From Pseudomonadota bacterium (lineage in GTDB: Bacteria; Pseudomonadota; Gammaproteobacteria; Steroidobacterales; Steroidobacteraceae): 8,405 nucleotides of DNA. Each line of letters begins with the position of its first letter. Positions within the stretch are counted from its first letter, which is position 1. This document shows, in pieces, positions 1 to 8,405 of the stretch. The notes beneath the pieces were generated by a model, which was not told where the DNA came from, searched no databases, and saw only the letters and a list, made by a program, of their open reading frames with translations. The stretch lies in contig JAKBCE010000100.1 in the NCBI GenBank assembly GCA_021808195.1, forward strand, positions 1 to 8,405. Reading direction: 5' to 3'. Made by a program: the position numbers and the translations under genes.

Positions 1-780
1 GTCACCCTCGGCGGTGCCGTGCACCCAGGTGTGGATGTGATCGATCGCAGCGGAGGCGGCCGAGGCGGCCGACGAGGCGCCGCGCGCCTTGATGATGGCC
101 GCGCCGCGCTGCTGGACCTGCGGGATGAAGGTCTGCTCGACCCAGGAGGCGTCCACCAGCGACGGCGCCGGCTTGCCGCCCACCAGCGCGTGGCTGATGT
201 CGGGATACTGCGTCGCGGAGTGATTGCCCCAGATGGTCATGCGGCGGATGTCGAGCACGTGCGTGCCGGTCTTCTCGGCCAGCTGCGAGAGCGCGCGATT
301 GTGATCGAGGCGAGTCATCGCCGTGAAATTGCGCGGGTTCAGATCCTTGGCATTGGCCCGCGCGATCAGCGCGTTGGTGTTGGCCGGATTGCCCACCACG
401 AGCACTTTGACGTTGCGGTCGGCAGCGTCGTTCAGTGCCTTGCCCTGCGCGGAGAAAATCTGTGCATTGGCGAGCAGCAGATCCTTGCGCTCCATGCCCG
501 GGCCGCGCGGCCGGGCGCCGACCAGCAGCGCCACGTGGCAGTCACGGAACGCCACCTTGGCGTCGTCCGTCGCAACGATCTTGTTCAAACCGGGGAACGC
601 GCAATCGGCGAGCTCCATGACCACGCCGTTCAGGGCCTGCAGCGCCGGAGTGACCTCGAGCAGGTGCAGGTTGATGGGCTGATCCGGGCCGAGCAGCGCT
701 CCGGAGGCGACACGGAAGGCGAGGGCATAGCCGATCTGGCCGGCGGCGCCGGTAATCGCGACGTTCATTGCGGGTTTCAT
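1..780 (-). CDS. mdh: Malate dehydrogenase (cytosolic-type), 5' part; C-terminus beyond window
   Basis: NAD-dependent malate dehydrogenase, which interconverts malate and oxaloacetate in the TCA cycle in the cytoplasm. It runs leftward from an ATG at 780-778 and is still open at position 1, giving 260 of the roughly 325-330 residues usual for the family. The Rossmann glycine motif GAAGQIG is at residues 11-17, and the acidic E42 at the end of the second strand favours NAD over NADP. The active-site loop [13 protein letters not shown] carries R92 and R98. MTRLDHNRA carries D159 and R162, and [10 protein letters not shown] carries the catalytic H187, so every substrate-binding and catalytic residue expected is present at the family's usual numbering. 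The ATG at 780 is preferred over the internal one at 768 because family members start about ten residues before the glycine motif. The ribosome-binding site is weak. It is divergent from dps across 210 nt. The visible part shows no defect. Confidence 0.96.
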   Translation of the reverse strand, partial: MKPAMNVAITGAAGQIGYALAFRVASGALLGPDQPINLHLLEVTPALQALNGVVMELADCAFPGLNKIVATDDAKVAFRDCHVALLVGARPRGPGMERKDLLLANAQIFSAQGKALNDAADRNVKVLVVGNPANTNALIARANAKDLNPRNFTAMTRLDHNRALSQLAEKTGTHVLDIRRMTIWGNHSATQYPDISHALVGGKPAPSLVDASWVEQTFIPQVQQRGAAIIKARGASSAASAASAAIDHIHTWVHGTAEGD

Positions 781-812
781 GGTGCGTGTGTTCCGTACGG
801 GGAAAGCCCGCA

Positions 813-841
813 ATTCTAGCGCCGATAGACGCCCTTTATCA
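813..841 (-). promoter_or_regulatory. Candidate mdh promoter
   Basis: Reading leftward, TAGAAT at 818-813 matches the sigma70 -10 hexamer at five of six positions and would place transcription start near 806, about 26 nt before the mdh ATG. The -35 position at 17-nt spacing (841-836, TGATAA) is a poor match, so the promoter would be weak or activator-dependent. A perfect 8-bp palindrome CCGTACGG at 793-800 lies in the short leader between this -10 and the start codon. This is a pattern match only. Confidence 0.35.
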
Positions 842-923
842 TCCTGATCCGAACTAGCGATTGGCCTGCGTCATCCGCCCGGTGCTACAACAGCCTCACC
901 CGCTTCGCGGCGCGGCGAACCGT

Positions 924-929
924 CATACT
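924..929 (+). promoter_or_regulatory. Candidate dps -10 element
   Basis: CATACT followed by AA sits 61 nt before the dps start codon. It matches TATACT, the -10 core favoured by the stationary-phase factor sigmaS, at five of six positions, and there is no recognisable -35 box, which sigmaS tolerates. A second possibility is TGCTACAAC at 883-891, an extended -10-like element with TTGGCC upstream at 861-866 but an over-long 19-nt spacer. Stationary-phase control of dps is known in E. coli; here it is an inference. Confidence 0.3.
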
Positions 930-978
930 AATTGAGCCGACGTGAGATCCACCGCCGCAGCACTGACGATGAGCGACT

Positions 979-985
979 GAGGAGA
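979..985 (+). promoter_or_regulatory. Strong ribosome-binding site of dps
   Basis: The sequence TGAGGAGAATGCC immediately precedes the ATG at 991. GAGGAG is a near-perfect Shine-Dalgarno at good spacing and fixes the dps start. It is the clearest ribosome-binding site in the window; the minus-strand genes have weak ones. Confidence 0.8.
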
Positions 986-990
986 ATGCC

Positions 991-1473
991 ATGTTCGAGA
1001 CCCGCAACGATCTTTCCGCCGACACCCGCACCCAGGTGATCCGTCTGCTCAACGCACGGCTCGCCGACGCCATTGATCTGGCGCTGCAGACCAAGCATGC
1101 GCACTGGAACGTCAAGGGACCGAATTTCATCGCGCTGCACGAGCTGTTCGACCAGATCGCCGAGCAGATCGAGGCGCACGTCGATGGTATTGCCGAGCGG
1201 GTGACCGCGCTCGGCGGAACCGCGGGCGGAACCCTGGCGGCCGTGTCGCGCACGACGACGCTGAAGGCCTACCCCGAGCAGATCGTCGAGGGTGTGGCGC
1301 ACCTCGAGGCGCTGGCCACTGCGCTGGCGGACTTCGGTCGCAAGGTGCGCGCCGGCATCGACGAGACGGCGCGGCTCGGCGATGCCGACAGCGCGGATTT
1401 GTTCACCGAAGTCTCGCGCGAGGCCGACAAGCAGCTGTGGTTCCTCGAGGCGCACCTGCACGCCCAGCGCTGA
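991..1473 (+). CDS. dps: Dps-family mini-ferritin (ferroxidase, stress protection)
   Basis: A 160-residue four-helix Dps protein. The family forms 12-mer shells that oxidise Fe(II), preferably with hydrogen peroxide, and store the iron, protecting DNA from Fenton chemistry. The inter-subunit ferroxidase ligands of E. coli Dps (H51, H63, D67, D78, E82) all have counterparts at a constant offset of 13: H38 in AHWN, H50 and D54 in ALHELFD, and D65 and E69 in VDGIAER. The following LGG turn is also typical. The N-terminus before the first helix is short and holds only two arginines and no lysine, so the lysine-rich tail that E. coli Dps uses to bind DNA is absent. Iron oxidation and storage is therefore better supported than DNA compaction. 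A strong ribosome-binding site supports the start. It is a single gene, divergent from mdh and convergent with the GGDEF-EAL gene. Confidence 0.95.
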   Translation: MFETRNDLSADTRTQVIRLLNARLADAIDLALQTKHAHWNVKGPNFIALHELFDQIAEQIEAHVDGIAERVTALGGTAGGTLAAVSRTTTLKAYPEQIVEGVAHLEALATALADFGRKVRAGIDETARLGDADSADLFTEVSREADKQLWFLEAHLHAQR

Positions 1474-1475
1474 GC

Positions 1476-1493
1476 GCGCCGGTCGTTCGGCGC
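1476..1493. terminator. Hairpin between convergent dps and GGDEF-EAL genes
   Basis: A perfect 6-bp GC stem (GCGCCG at 1476-1481 pairing with CGGCGC at 1488-1493) encloses a 6-nt loop and lies just after the dps stop, touching the last base of the opposing gene's stop codon. Its location suggests a bidirectional transcription stop for the converging genes. Neither side has a run of T residues, so it is not a classical intrinsic terminator. Confidence 0.35.
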
Positions 1494-3556
1494 TAGGCGG
1501 GGCGACTCACCGCGCCCGCCTGGCGCAGCAGGTGTCCGAAGGGCGCTCCGGAGGCGTCCTGGCGGCGCAGCAGCTCGAGCAGGCTCTCCGCGGCGCACGG
1601 TTCGCCGAACAGGCGCCCCTGCGCCTGGTCGCAGCCATTATCGCGCAGGAAGTGCAACTGTTGGGCCGATTCGACGCCTTCGGCGACTACCACCATCCCG
1701 AGGCTGTGGCCCATTTCGATCATCGTGCGCACCAGCGTGGCATTGCCGGCGTTGTGCTGCACGTCGCGCACGAAGGACTGGTCGATCTTGAGCGTCCCGA
1801 TCGGGAACTGCTGCAGTGCCGAGAGCGAGGAGTAGCCGGTGCCGAAGTCATCGATCGACAGGTGCAGCCCCATCGCATGCAGCTCCTCGAGCAGCCGCAG
1901 CGTGTTCTTCGTGTCCGCCATGAGCGTCGTCTCGGTAATCTCGAGCTCGAGTGCGGTGGGTGAGACGCCGTGACGGCGGAATACCGAGCGGCAACGCAGG
2001 ATGAAACTCGCCTGGCGCAGCTGGCGCAGTGAGAGGTTCAGCGAGATGCGTCCCGGCTCACCGCCCGAGGTCTTCAACTGACGGTAATCCAGGCACACCC
2101 GATTGAGCACCCACTCGCCGATGTCGAGGATCAGGTTGGTCTCCTCGGCGAGCGGGATGAAGCGCGAGGGCGGAATGTCGCCGTGACCGGGTAGACGCCA
2201 GCGCAGGAGCGCCTCGGCGCCCGCGACCCGTCCGGTGGCGAGCTCGATCTTCGGCTGGTAGCGGATCACCAGCTCGTCGCGCTCGAGCGCGCGGCGCAGC
2301 TTGCTCTTGAGGATCAGCCGTTCCACCGCCGCGGCGTTCATCTCCGCAGCGTAGAACATGAACGTGTTGCCGCCGTTCTGTTTGGCGTGGTACATGGCCG
2401 CATCGGCGTTGCGGATCAAATCGATTACGTTTTCCGCATCGCGCGGACAGAAGGCGACGCCGATGCTCGCCGTGAGGAACACTTCCTGTTGGTTCAACTG
2501 GAAGGCGCGCGCCACTTCGTTCAGGATCGCGCGCGCGAGCTGCCCGACCGGCACGCGGTTGTCGCTCTCCGCGGGCAGTCCGTGGACGCACAGCGCGAAC
2601 TCGTCTCCGGCCAGCCGGCCGAGAATCGCGCCCTGCGGCACGGCGCGGATCAACCGCTCGGCGAGCACCTCGAGTACGCGGTCGCCGGTGTCGTGTCCGA
2701 AGGTGTCGTTGACCTCTTTGAAGCGGTCCATGTCCAGATACAGCAGCGCCACGGAGCGTCCGCTGCGCAGCCCGCGCGCCAGCGTCTGCTGCAGCAGGTG
2801 CTGGAATTGCATGCGGTTCGGGACCTTGGTCAGCGTGTCGTAGCGCGCCAGGTAGCGGATACGCCGCTCGGCCCGCTTGCGTTCCGTGACGTTGCGTGCG
2901 ACGAAGATGTTGCCCTGGAACTGAGGATCGTCGGTCTCGATGCGCGAGCCGGCGAGCGAAACCGGAATGGTCTGCCCGTCGCGGGTGCGCACCACGCTCT
3001 CGCGGGTGTCCTGCGCGGCCTGCAGCAGATCGAAGCCGCCGCGCACACTCTCATCGAGCAGCGAGACGATGCTGCGCCCGAGCAGCTCCTCCTCGGCGAA
3101 GCCGAGCATCTTGCAGGCCGCGGCATTGGCGCTCTTGATCACCCCGTCCGGGGAGGTCAGGAACACCGCATCGGTCATGCTGTCGAGGATGCTGCGCAGG
3201 TAGTCCTTATTGATGGTCGACTGGCGCAGCCGGGCGCGCATGCGCTCCATCGCCAGCTCGAGCGCCTCGAGATCGCCCCGACCGCGCACCTCGACGGGCC
3301 GGGCATAATCGCCCTGGGCGATCCGCTGGGCGCTGCGCGTGAGTGCTTCGGCCGCCTGATCTGCGGCGCGCGCGGCGCGCCAGGCGCGGGCTGCCGCGAG
3401 CACGCTGCCGGCGAGCGCCACCGCACCGGCCACCGTGACGGCCGTGGTGCCGGGCCAGCGGCCCCACAGCGCGGCGGCCCCGCTCGCGAGCGCGACCAGC
3501 AGCGTCAGGCCGAACGCCCACAGCACGGAACCCAGGTGTTTCAAAGCGCGGCTCAC
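1493..3556 (-). CDS. Membrane-anchored HAMP-PAS-GGDEF-EAL c-di-GMP enzyme
   Basis: A 687-residue signalling protein that should make and/or degrade cyclic di-GMP at the inner membrane. Two hydrophobic segments (about 10-31 and 37-56) joined by a very short loop form a hairpin with no periplasmic sensor domain. A HAMP-like segment follows (about 57-112), then PAS (about 116-225), GGDEF (about 234-400) and EAL (about 415-665). In the cyclase domain, counterparts of PleD D327, N335 and D344 are D275, N283 and D292, but the signature reads AGDEF (316-320) and the inhibitory RxxD site is missing (PQGA at 307-310). The EAL domain has the expected catalytic set: E448 in EALLRW, N507, E539, D569/D570 in DDFGTG, K590, E626 and Q646, so phosphodiesterase activity is likely. 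The start is GTG, because an in-frame TGA lies only two codons upstream; the ribosome-binding site is poor. Which activity dominates cannot be read from sequence. Confidence 0.94.
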   Translation of the reverse strand: MSRALKHLGSVLWAFGLTLLVALASGAAALWGRWPGTTAVTVAGAVALAGSVLAAARAWRAARAADQAAEALTRSAQRIAQGDYARPVEVRGRGDLEALELAMERMRARLRQSTINKDYLRSILDSMTDAVFLTSPDGVIKSANAAACKMLGFAEEELLGRSIVSLLDESVRGGFDLLQAAQDTRESVVRTRDGQTIPVSLAGSRIETDDPQFQGNIFVARNVTERKRAERRIRYLARYDTLTKVPNRMQFQHLLQQTLARGLRSGRSVALLYLDMDRFKEVNDTFGHDTGDRVLEVLAERLIRAVPQGAILGRLAGDEFALCVHGLPAESDNRVPVGQLARAILNEVARAFQLNQQEVFLTASIGVAFCPRDAENVIDLIRNADAAMYHAKQNGGNTFMFYAAEMNAAAVERLILKSKLRRALERDELVIRYQPKIELATGRVAGAEALLRWRLPGHGDIPPSRFIPLAEETNLILDIGEWVLNRVCLDYRQLKTSGGEPGRISLNLSLRQLRQASFILRCRSVFRRHGVSPTALELEITETTLMADTKNTLRLLEELHAMGLHLSIDDFGTGYSSLSALQQFPIGTLKIDQSFVRDVQHNAGNATLVRTMIEMGHSLGMVVVAEGVESAQQLHFLRDNGCDQAQGRLFGEPCAAESLLELLRRQDASGAPFGHLLRQAGAVSRPA

Positions 3557-3717
3557 CGCAAATCACTCGCTCGGCAGAGGTTGGTCCGGATCATCGCCCG
3601 TTGCGTATGCAGTCGCGGGAGCGCCGCTGTGCAGAGACGGCCTCGTAGGCATGCGGCCCGGTCCTCTGCGTTCGGCCGGCGGTGCGTGCCCCGGTGGGCG
3701 GGGGTCAGCTGTACCAG

Positions 3718-3731
3718 GCGGCTCGAGCCGC
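3718..3731. repeat. 14-bp perfect palindrome in leader of the GGDEF-EAL gene
   Basis: GCGGCTCGAGCCGC is perfectly self-complementary. It lies about 35-50 nt downstream of the predicted transcription start and about 160 nt before the GTG start. As DNA it could be a dimeric repressor site. As RNA it has no loop without opening the centre, so a DNA site is somewhat more natural. In GC-rich sequence a chance origin is possible. Confidence 0.35.
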
Positions 3732-3772
3732 TCTCCATGCCCAGGCACCCAGGCATAGGTGGTCATGCGACG

Positions 3773-3801
3773 AGAATAGAGTCCACCCGGGCGGGCGTCA
3801 A
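3773..3801 (-). promoter_or_regulatory. Candidate sigma70 promoter for the GGDEF-EAL gene
   Basis: Reading leftward, TTGACG (3801-3796) and TATTCT (3778-3773) are separated by exactly 17 nt. The -35 matches consensus at five of six positions and the -10 at four of six, the best-formed promoter I found in the window. Transcription would begin near 3766, giving a leader of about 210 nt before the GTG start at 3556. Its position in a 287-nt gap between two same-direction genes supports separate transcription of the c-di-GMP gene. Confidence 0.55.
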
Positions 3802-3802
3802 C

Positions 3803-3816
3803 GCTTTACGTAAGGC
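3803..3816. promoter_or_regulatory. Near-palindrome just upstream of the -35 box (possible operator)
   Basis: GCTTTACGTAAGGC is a 14-bp inverted repeat with one mismatched pair, centred on the perfect TTACGTAA. It lies immediately upstream of the predicted -35 hexamer, where an activator dimer would bind. It is AT-rich against a GC-rich background, which makes it stand out. No regulator can be named. Confidence 0.35.
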
Positions 3817-3829
3817 TGGCGCCGGCCAG
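3816..3829 (-). terminator. Small hairpin after the HD-domain gene
   Basis: CTGGC at 3816-3820 pairs with GCCAG at 3825-3829 around a 4-nt loop, 15 nt beyond the stop codon of the HD gene. It could slow or end transcription before the GGDEF-EAL promoter. The stem is only 5 bp and is not followed by a T run, so terminator function is doubtful. Confidence 0.22.
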
Positions 3830-3843
3830 AGCGGTGCGGCGTG

Positions 3844-4857
3844 CTAGCCGCGTGCGTTCGACCAGACGCGCTTGAGGTAGCTCACCATGAGGCCGCGCAT
3901 GGTCGCCATCGGATCGGCGGTGGCCGCGAAGATCGGCGGGCGGCGCCGCAGCAGCCGCCAGTTCTCGCTGCGCAGCACCCGGCGCAGGAACTGCAGGTTT
4001 CGCTCGATCGACTCCATGTACGGGTTGCGGCCGCCGTAGAGCACTTCCAGGTAGCGGTACGCGCCGGCGAACTCGCCCTCGAGCCGCTTGGTGCGCACGT
4101 CCTCGATGAACTGCGGGGTCTGGCGCAGCAGATCCAGGCCCGAGGCGTAGCGGACTTCGGTCTGGCCATCCGCGGAGGTCGGCAGCGCCACCCCGCCGAG
4201 CACGAACTCCAGGTACAGCCGGTCGCGGCACTTCTCCAGGTAACAGCGGTCGGCCATCTGCGCGATCATGTCGGCGGTGCCGAGCAGGTGGCCGGCGAGC
4301 ACGTCGCGCCGGTCGCGCAGGCGCGTCTCGATCTGGGCCGGGGAGCGCTCATAGCCGGTGAAATGGATGATCTCGCACGCCACCGCCACCCAGGCCTGAA
4401 GCCCGATCCGCGGCAGGTAATCCTCCAGAAAGCGCGCGCCGCGCGAGACGTGAACGCGGGTGAACTCCGCACCGTTGCGCGACTCGGACTCCTCGGTGCG
4501 CCGCAGATAGCCGACGTCATGGAACAGCCCGGTAATCAGTGTCACCACCGCCCGATCGCCGCCGAGGCGGGCCGCCGGGACGGCCTGGCGCTCGAATCCG
4601 ACCAGCAGCCGGGCGAGCGCGAGGGTGATGTCGAGCGTGTGCTGGCGGTCGTGATAGACCGTATCGACCCCGTGAAAGCCGGGCACTTCCCCGGCGAACA
4701 GGCGCTCGAAGTGCTCGAACGCACGCCGCAGCGGCTCGAGCGACGTGCTCGGCCAGGTTGGCGCAAACAGTGCCTCCGCAGCGGCGAGCACGGCGGCCGG
4801 TGAGCTGACCTGTACGGTATCGGTGACGTCGAAGTCGCTGCGCCGCTCGCTGATCAT
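3844..4857 (-). CDS. HD-domain metal-dependent phosphohydrolase, PDE-like
   Basis: A probable metal-dependent phosphohydrolase of the HD superfamily, 337 residues from the ATG at 4857. Metal-ligand candidates in order are H69 and H73 in YHDRQHTLD, H113-D114 in LFHDVGY, H136 in FTRVHVSRG, H165 in IIHFTGY and D196 in GTADMIAQ. The first motif resembles the YHNxxH signature of class I 3',5'-cyclic-nucleotide phosphodiesterases, so a cyclic nucleotide or other signalling nucleotide is a plausible substrate, but this is inference. There is no GYP motif, so it is not a canonical HD-GYP c-di-GMP enzyme. The C-terminal third (about 205-337) is helical-looking and not recognised. No membrane segment is visible. 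The frame stays open upstream to a GTG at 4995 that overlaps the prlC stop as GTGA and would add 46 residues; that extension is rich in Arg/Pro and Ser without clear fold, so I prefer the ATG. Neither start has a good ribosome-binding site. It probably shares the prlC transcript. Confidence 0.8.
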   Translation of the reverse strand: MISERRSDFDVTDTVQVSSPAAVLAAAEALFAPTWPSTSLEPLRRAFEHFERLFAGEVPGFHGVDTVYHDRQHTLDITLALARLLVGFERQAVPAARLGGDRAVVTLITGLFHDVGYLRRTEESESRNGAEFTRVHVSRGARFLEDYLPRIGLQAWVAVACEIIHFTGYERSPAQIETRLRDRRDVLAGHLLGTADMIAQMADRCYLEKCRDRLYLEFVLGGVALPTSADGQTEVRYASGLDLLRQTPQFIEDVRTKRLEGEFAGAYRYLEVLYGGRNPYMESIERNLQFLRRVLRSENWRLLRRRPPIFAATADPMATMRGLMVSYLKRVWSNARG

Positions 4858-4991
4858 TCTGCTGCTGAGGGGGCCGGTGCGGTGGGCCGACGGCCTGCGT
4901 GGTGTTGGCGCGACTGTGGGCCAAATCCGGTCCGCATACCGAGAGCCACTGCTCAGAATCACCGGGGGCATCCGCCGAAGCGCGACCGGGG

Positions 4992-7022
<2,031 letters not shown>

Positions 7023-7039
7023 GTCCGCATTCTGCCCGA

Positions 7040-7073
7040 GCGGTGCCGGAGCGCAACTGGCGCGCTGCGCCGC

Positions 7074-7080
<7 letters not shown>
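7040..7080 (-). other. Imperfect stem-loop across the gor stop and gor-prlC gap
   Basis: An outer stem (GCGGTG at 7040-7045 with CACCGC at 7075-7080) and an inner stem (GCGCA at 7051-7055 with TGCGC at 7066-7070) nest around a 10-nt loop, with internal bulges of five and four nt. It includes the gor stop codon and has no T run. It could tune the relative output of gor and prlC, by partial attenuation or RNA processing, or be a chance product of GC richness. Confidence 0.3.

Positions 7081-8405
<1,325 letters not shown>

Noticed and set aside
40..80. Ala/Ser-rich repetitive stretch in malate dehydrogenase (residues about 234-246)
   Set aside because: The GASSAASAA segment is a normal conserved part of this MDH family, not a repeat expansion.
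19..819. Plus-strand open frame of 266 codons at the left end
   Set aside because: It is antisense to malate dehydrogenase, whose catalytic residues are all in place on the minus strand.
824..841. OxyR-like site (ATAG-N7-TTAT) between mdh and dps
   Set aside because: Only one imperfect half-site is present, its inner consensus positions do not match, and no second half follows at the required spacing.
3563..3766. Minus-strand 67-codon frame starting at the predicted transcription start (possible leaderless peptide)
   Set aside because: Its third codon positions are much less GC-biased than real genes here. It is Pro/Gly-rich without a fold and ends just before the GTG start by chance of frame.
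3557..3766. c-di-GMP riboswitch in the leader of the GGDEF-EAL gene
   Set aside because: I looked for the conserved GEMM-I core segments and for c-di-GMP-II-like elements and saw neither. Only palindromes are present. A covariance-model search would settle it.
2387..3847. Plus-strand open frame of 486 codons antisense to the GGDEF-EAL gene
   Set aside because: It mirrors a clearly coding minus-strand gene with full domain motifs. Long antisense frames are expected from GC-rich codon bias, and the translation is Arg/Ala/His-rich with no recognisable domain.
3841..4803. Plus-strand open frame of 320 codons antisense to the HD gene
   Set aside because: It is the antisense shadow of the HD-domain gene. 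No motifs are seen and its composition is typical of reverse-frame reading.

Overview
The window is GC-rich (roughly two thirds GC by eye) and densely coding, with no mobile element, CRISPR array, tRNA or rRNA that I can recognise. The gene types (cytosolic-type malate dehydrogenase, Dps ferritin, oligopeptidase A, glutathione reductase, a GGDEF/EAL signalling protein) point to a high-GC proteobacterium. I would guess a gammaproteobacterium of the Xanthomonadales/Nevskiales/Steroidobacter type. That guess rests partly on gor lying next to prlC, a neighbourhood also seen in E. coli (gor-rlmJ-prlC).

Layout from left to right. 1-780 (-): 5' part of malate dehydrogenase, cut by the window edge. 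781-990: divergent promoter region. 991-1473 (+): a Dps mini-ferritin. 1493-3556 (-): membrane-anchored HAMP-PAS-GGDEF-EAL protein, convergent with dps across a 19-nt gap that contributes to a GC hairpin. 3557-3843: leader region with a well-spaced sigma70-type promoter and two palindromes. 3844-4857 (-), or to 4995 with an alternative start: HD-domain metal-dependent phosphohydrolase with a class I cyclic-nucleotide-phosphodiesterase-like metal signature. 4992-7022 (-): M3 oligopeptidase A. 7074-8405 (-): glutathione reductase, lacking only its first few residues at the window edge.

The minus-strand genes gor, prlC and the HD gene are closely packed and probably form one operon: thiol redox homeostasis, degradation of peptide fragments, and an unassigned phosphohydrolase. 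The GGDEF-EAL gene follows in the same direction but has its own candidate promoter, so it is probably controlled separately. dps and gor both concern oxidative stress, but I see no shared regulatory site.

The window is mostly ordinary housekeeping and signalling sequence, and I do not see a clear novel system. The points most worth a second look are the uncharacterised HD phosphohydrolase next to a c-di-GMP enzyme, the AGDEF variant lacking an inhibitory site, and the promoter/leader architecture upstream of the c-di-GMP gene.
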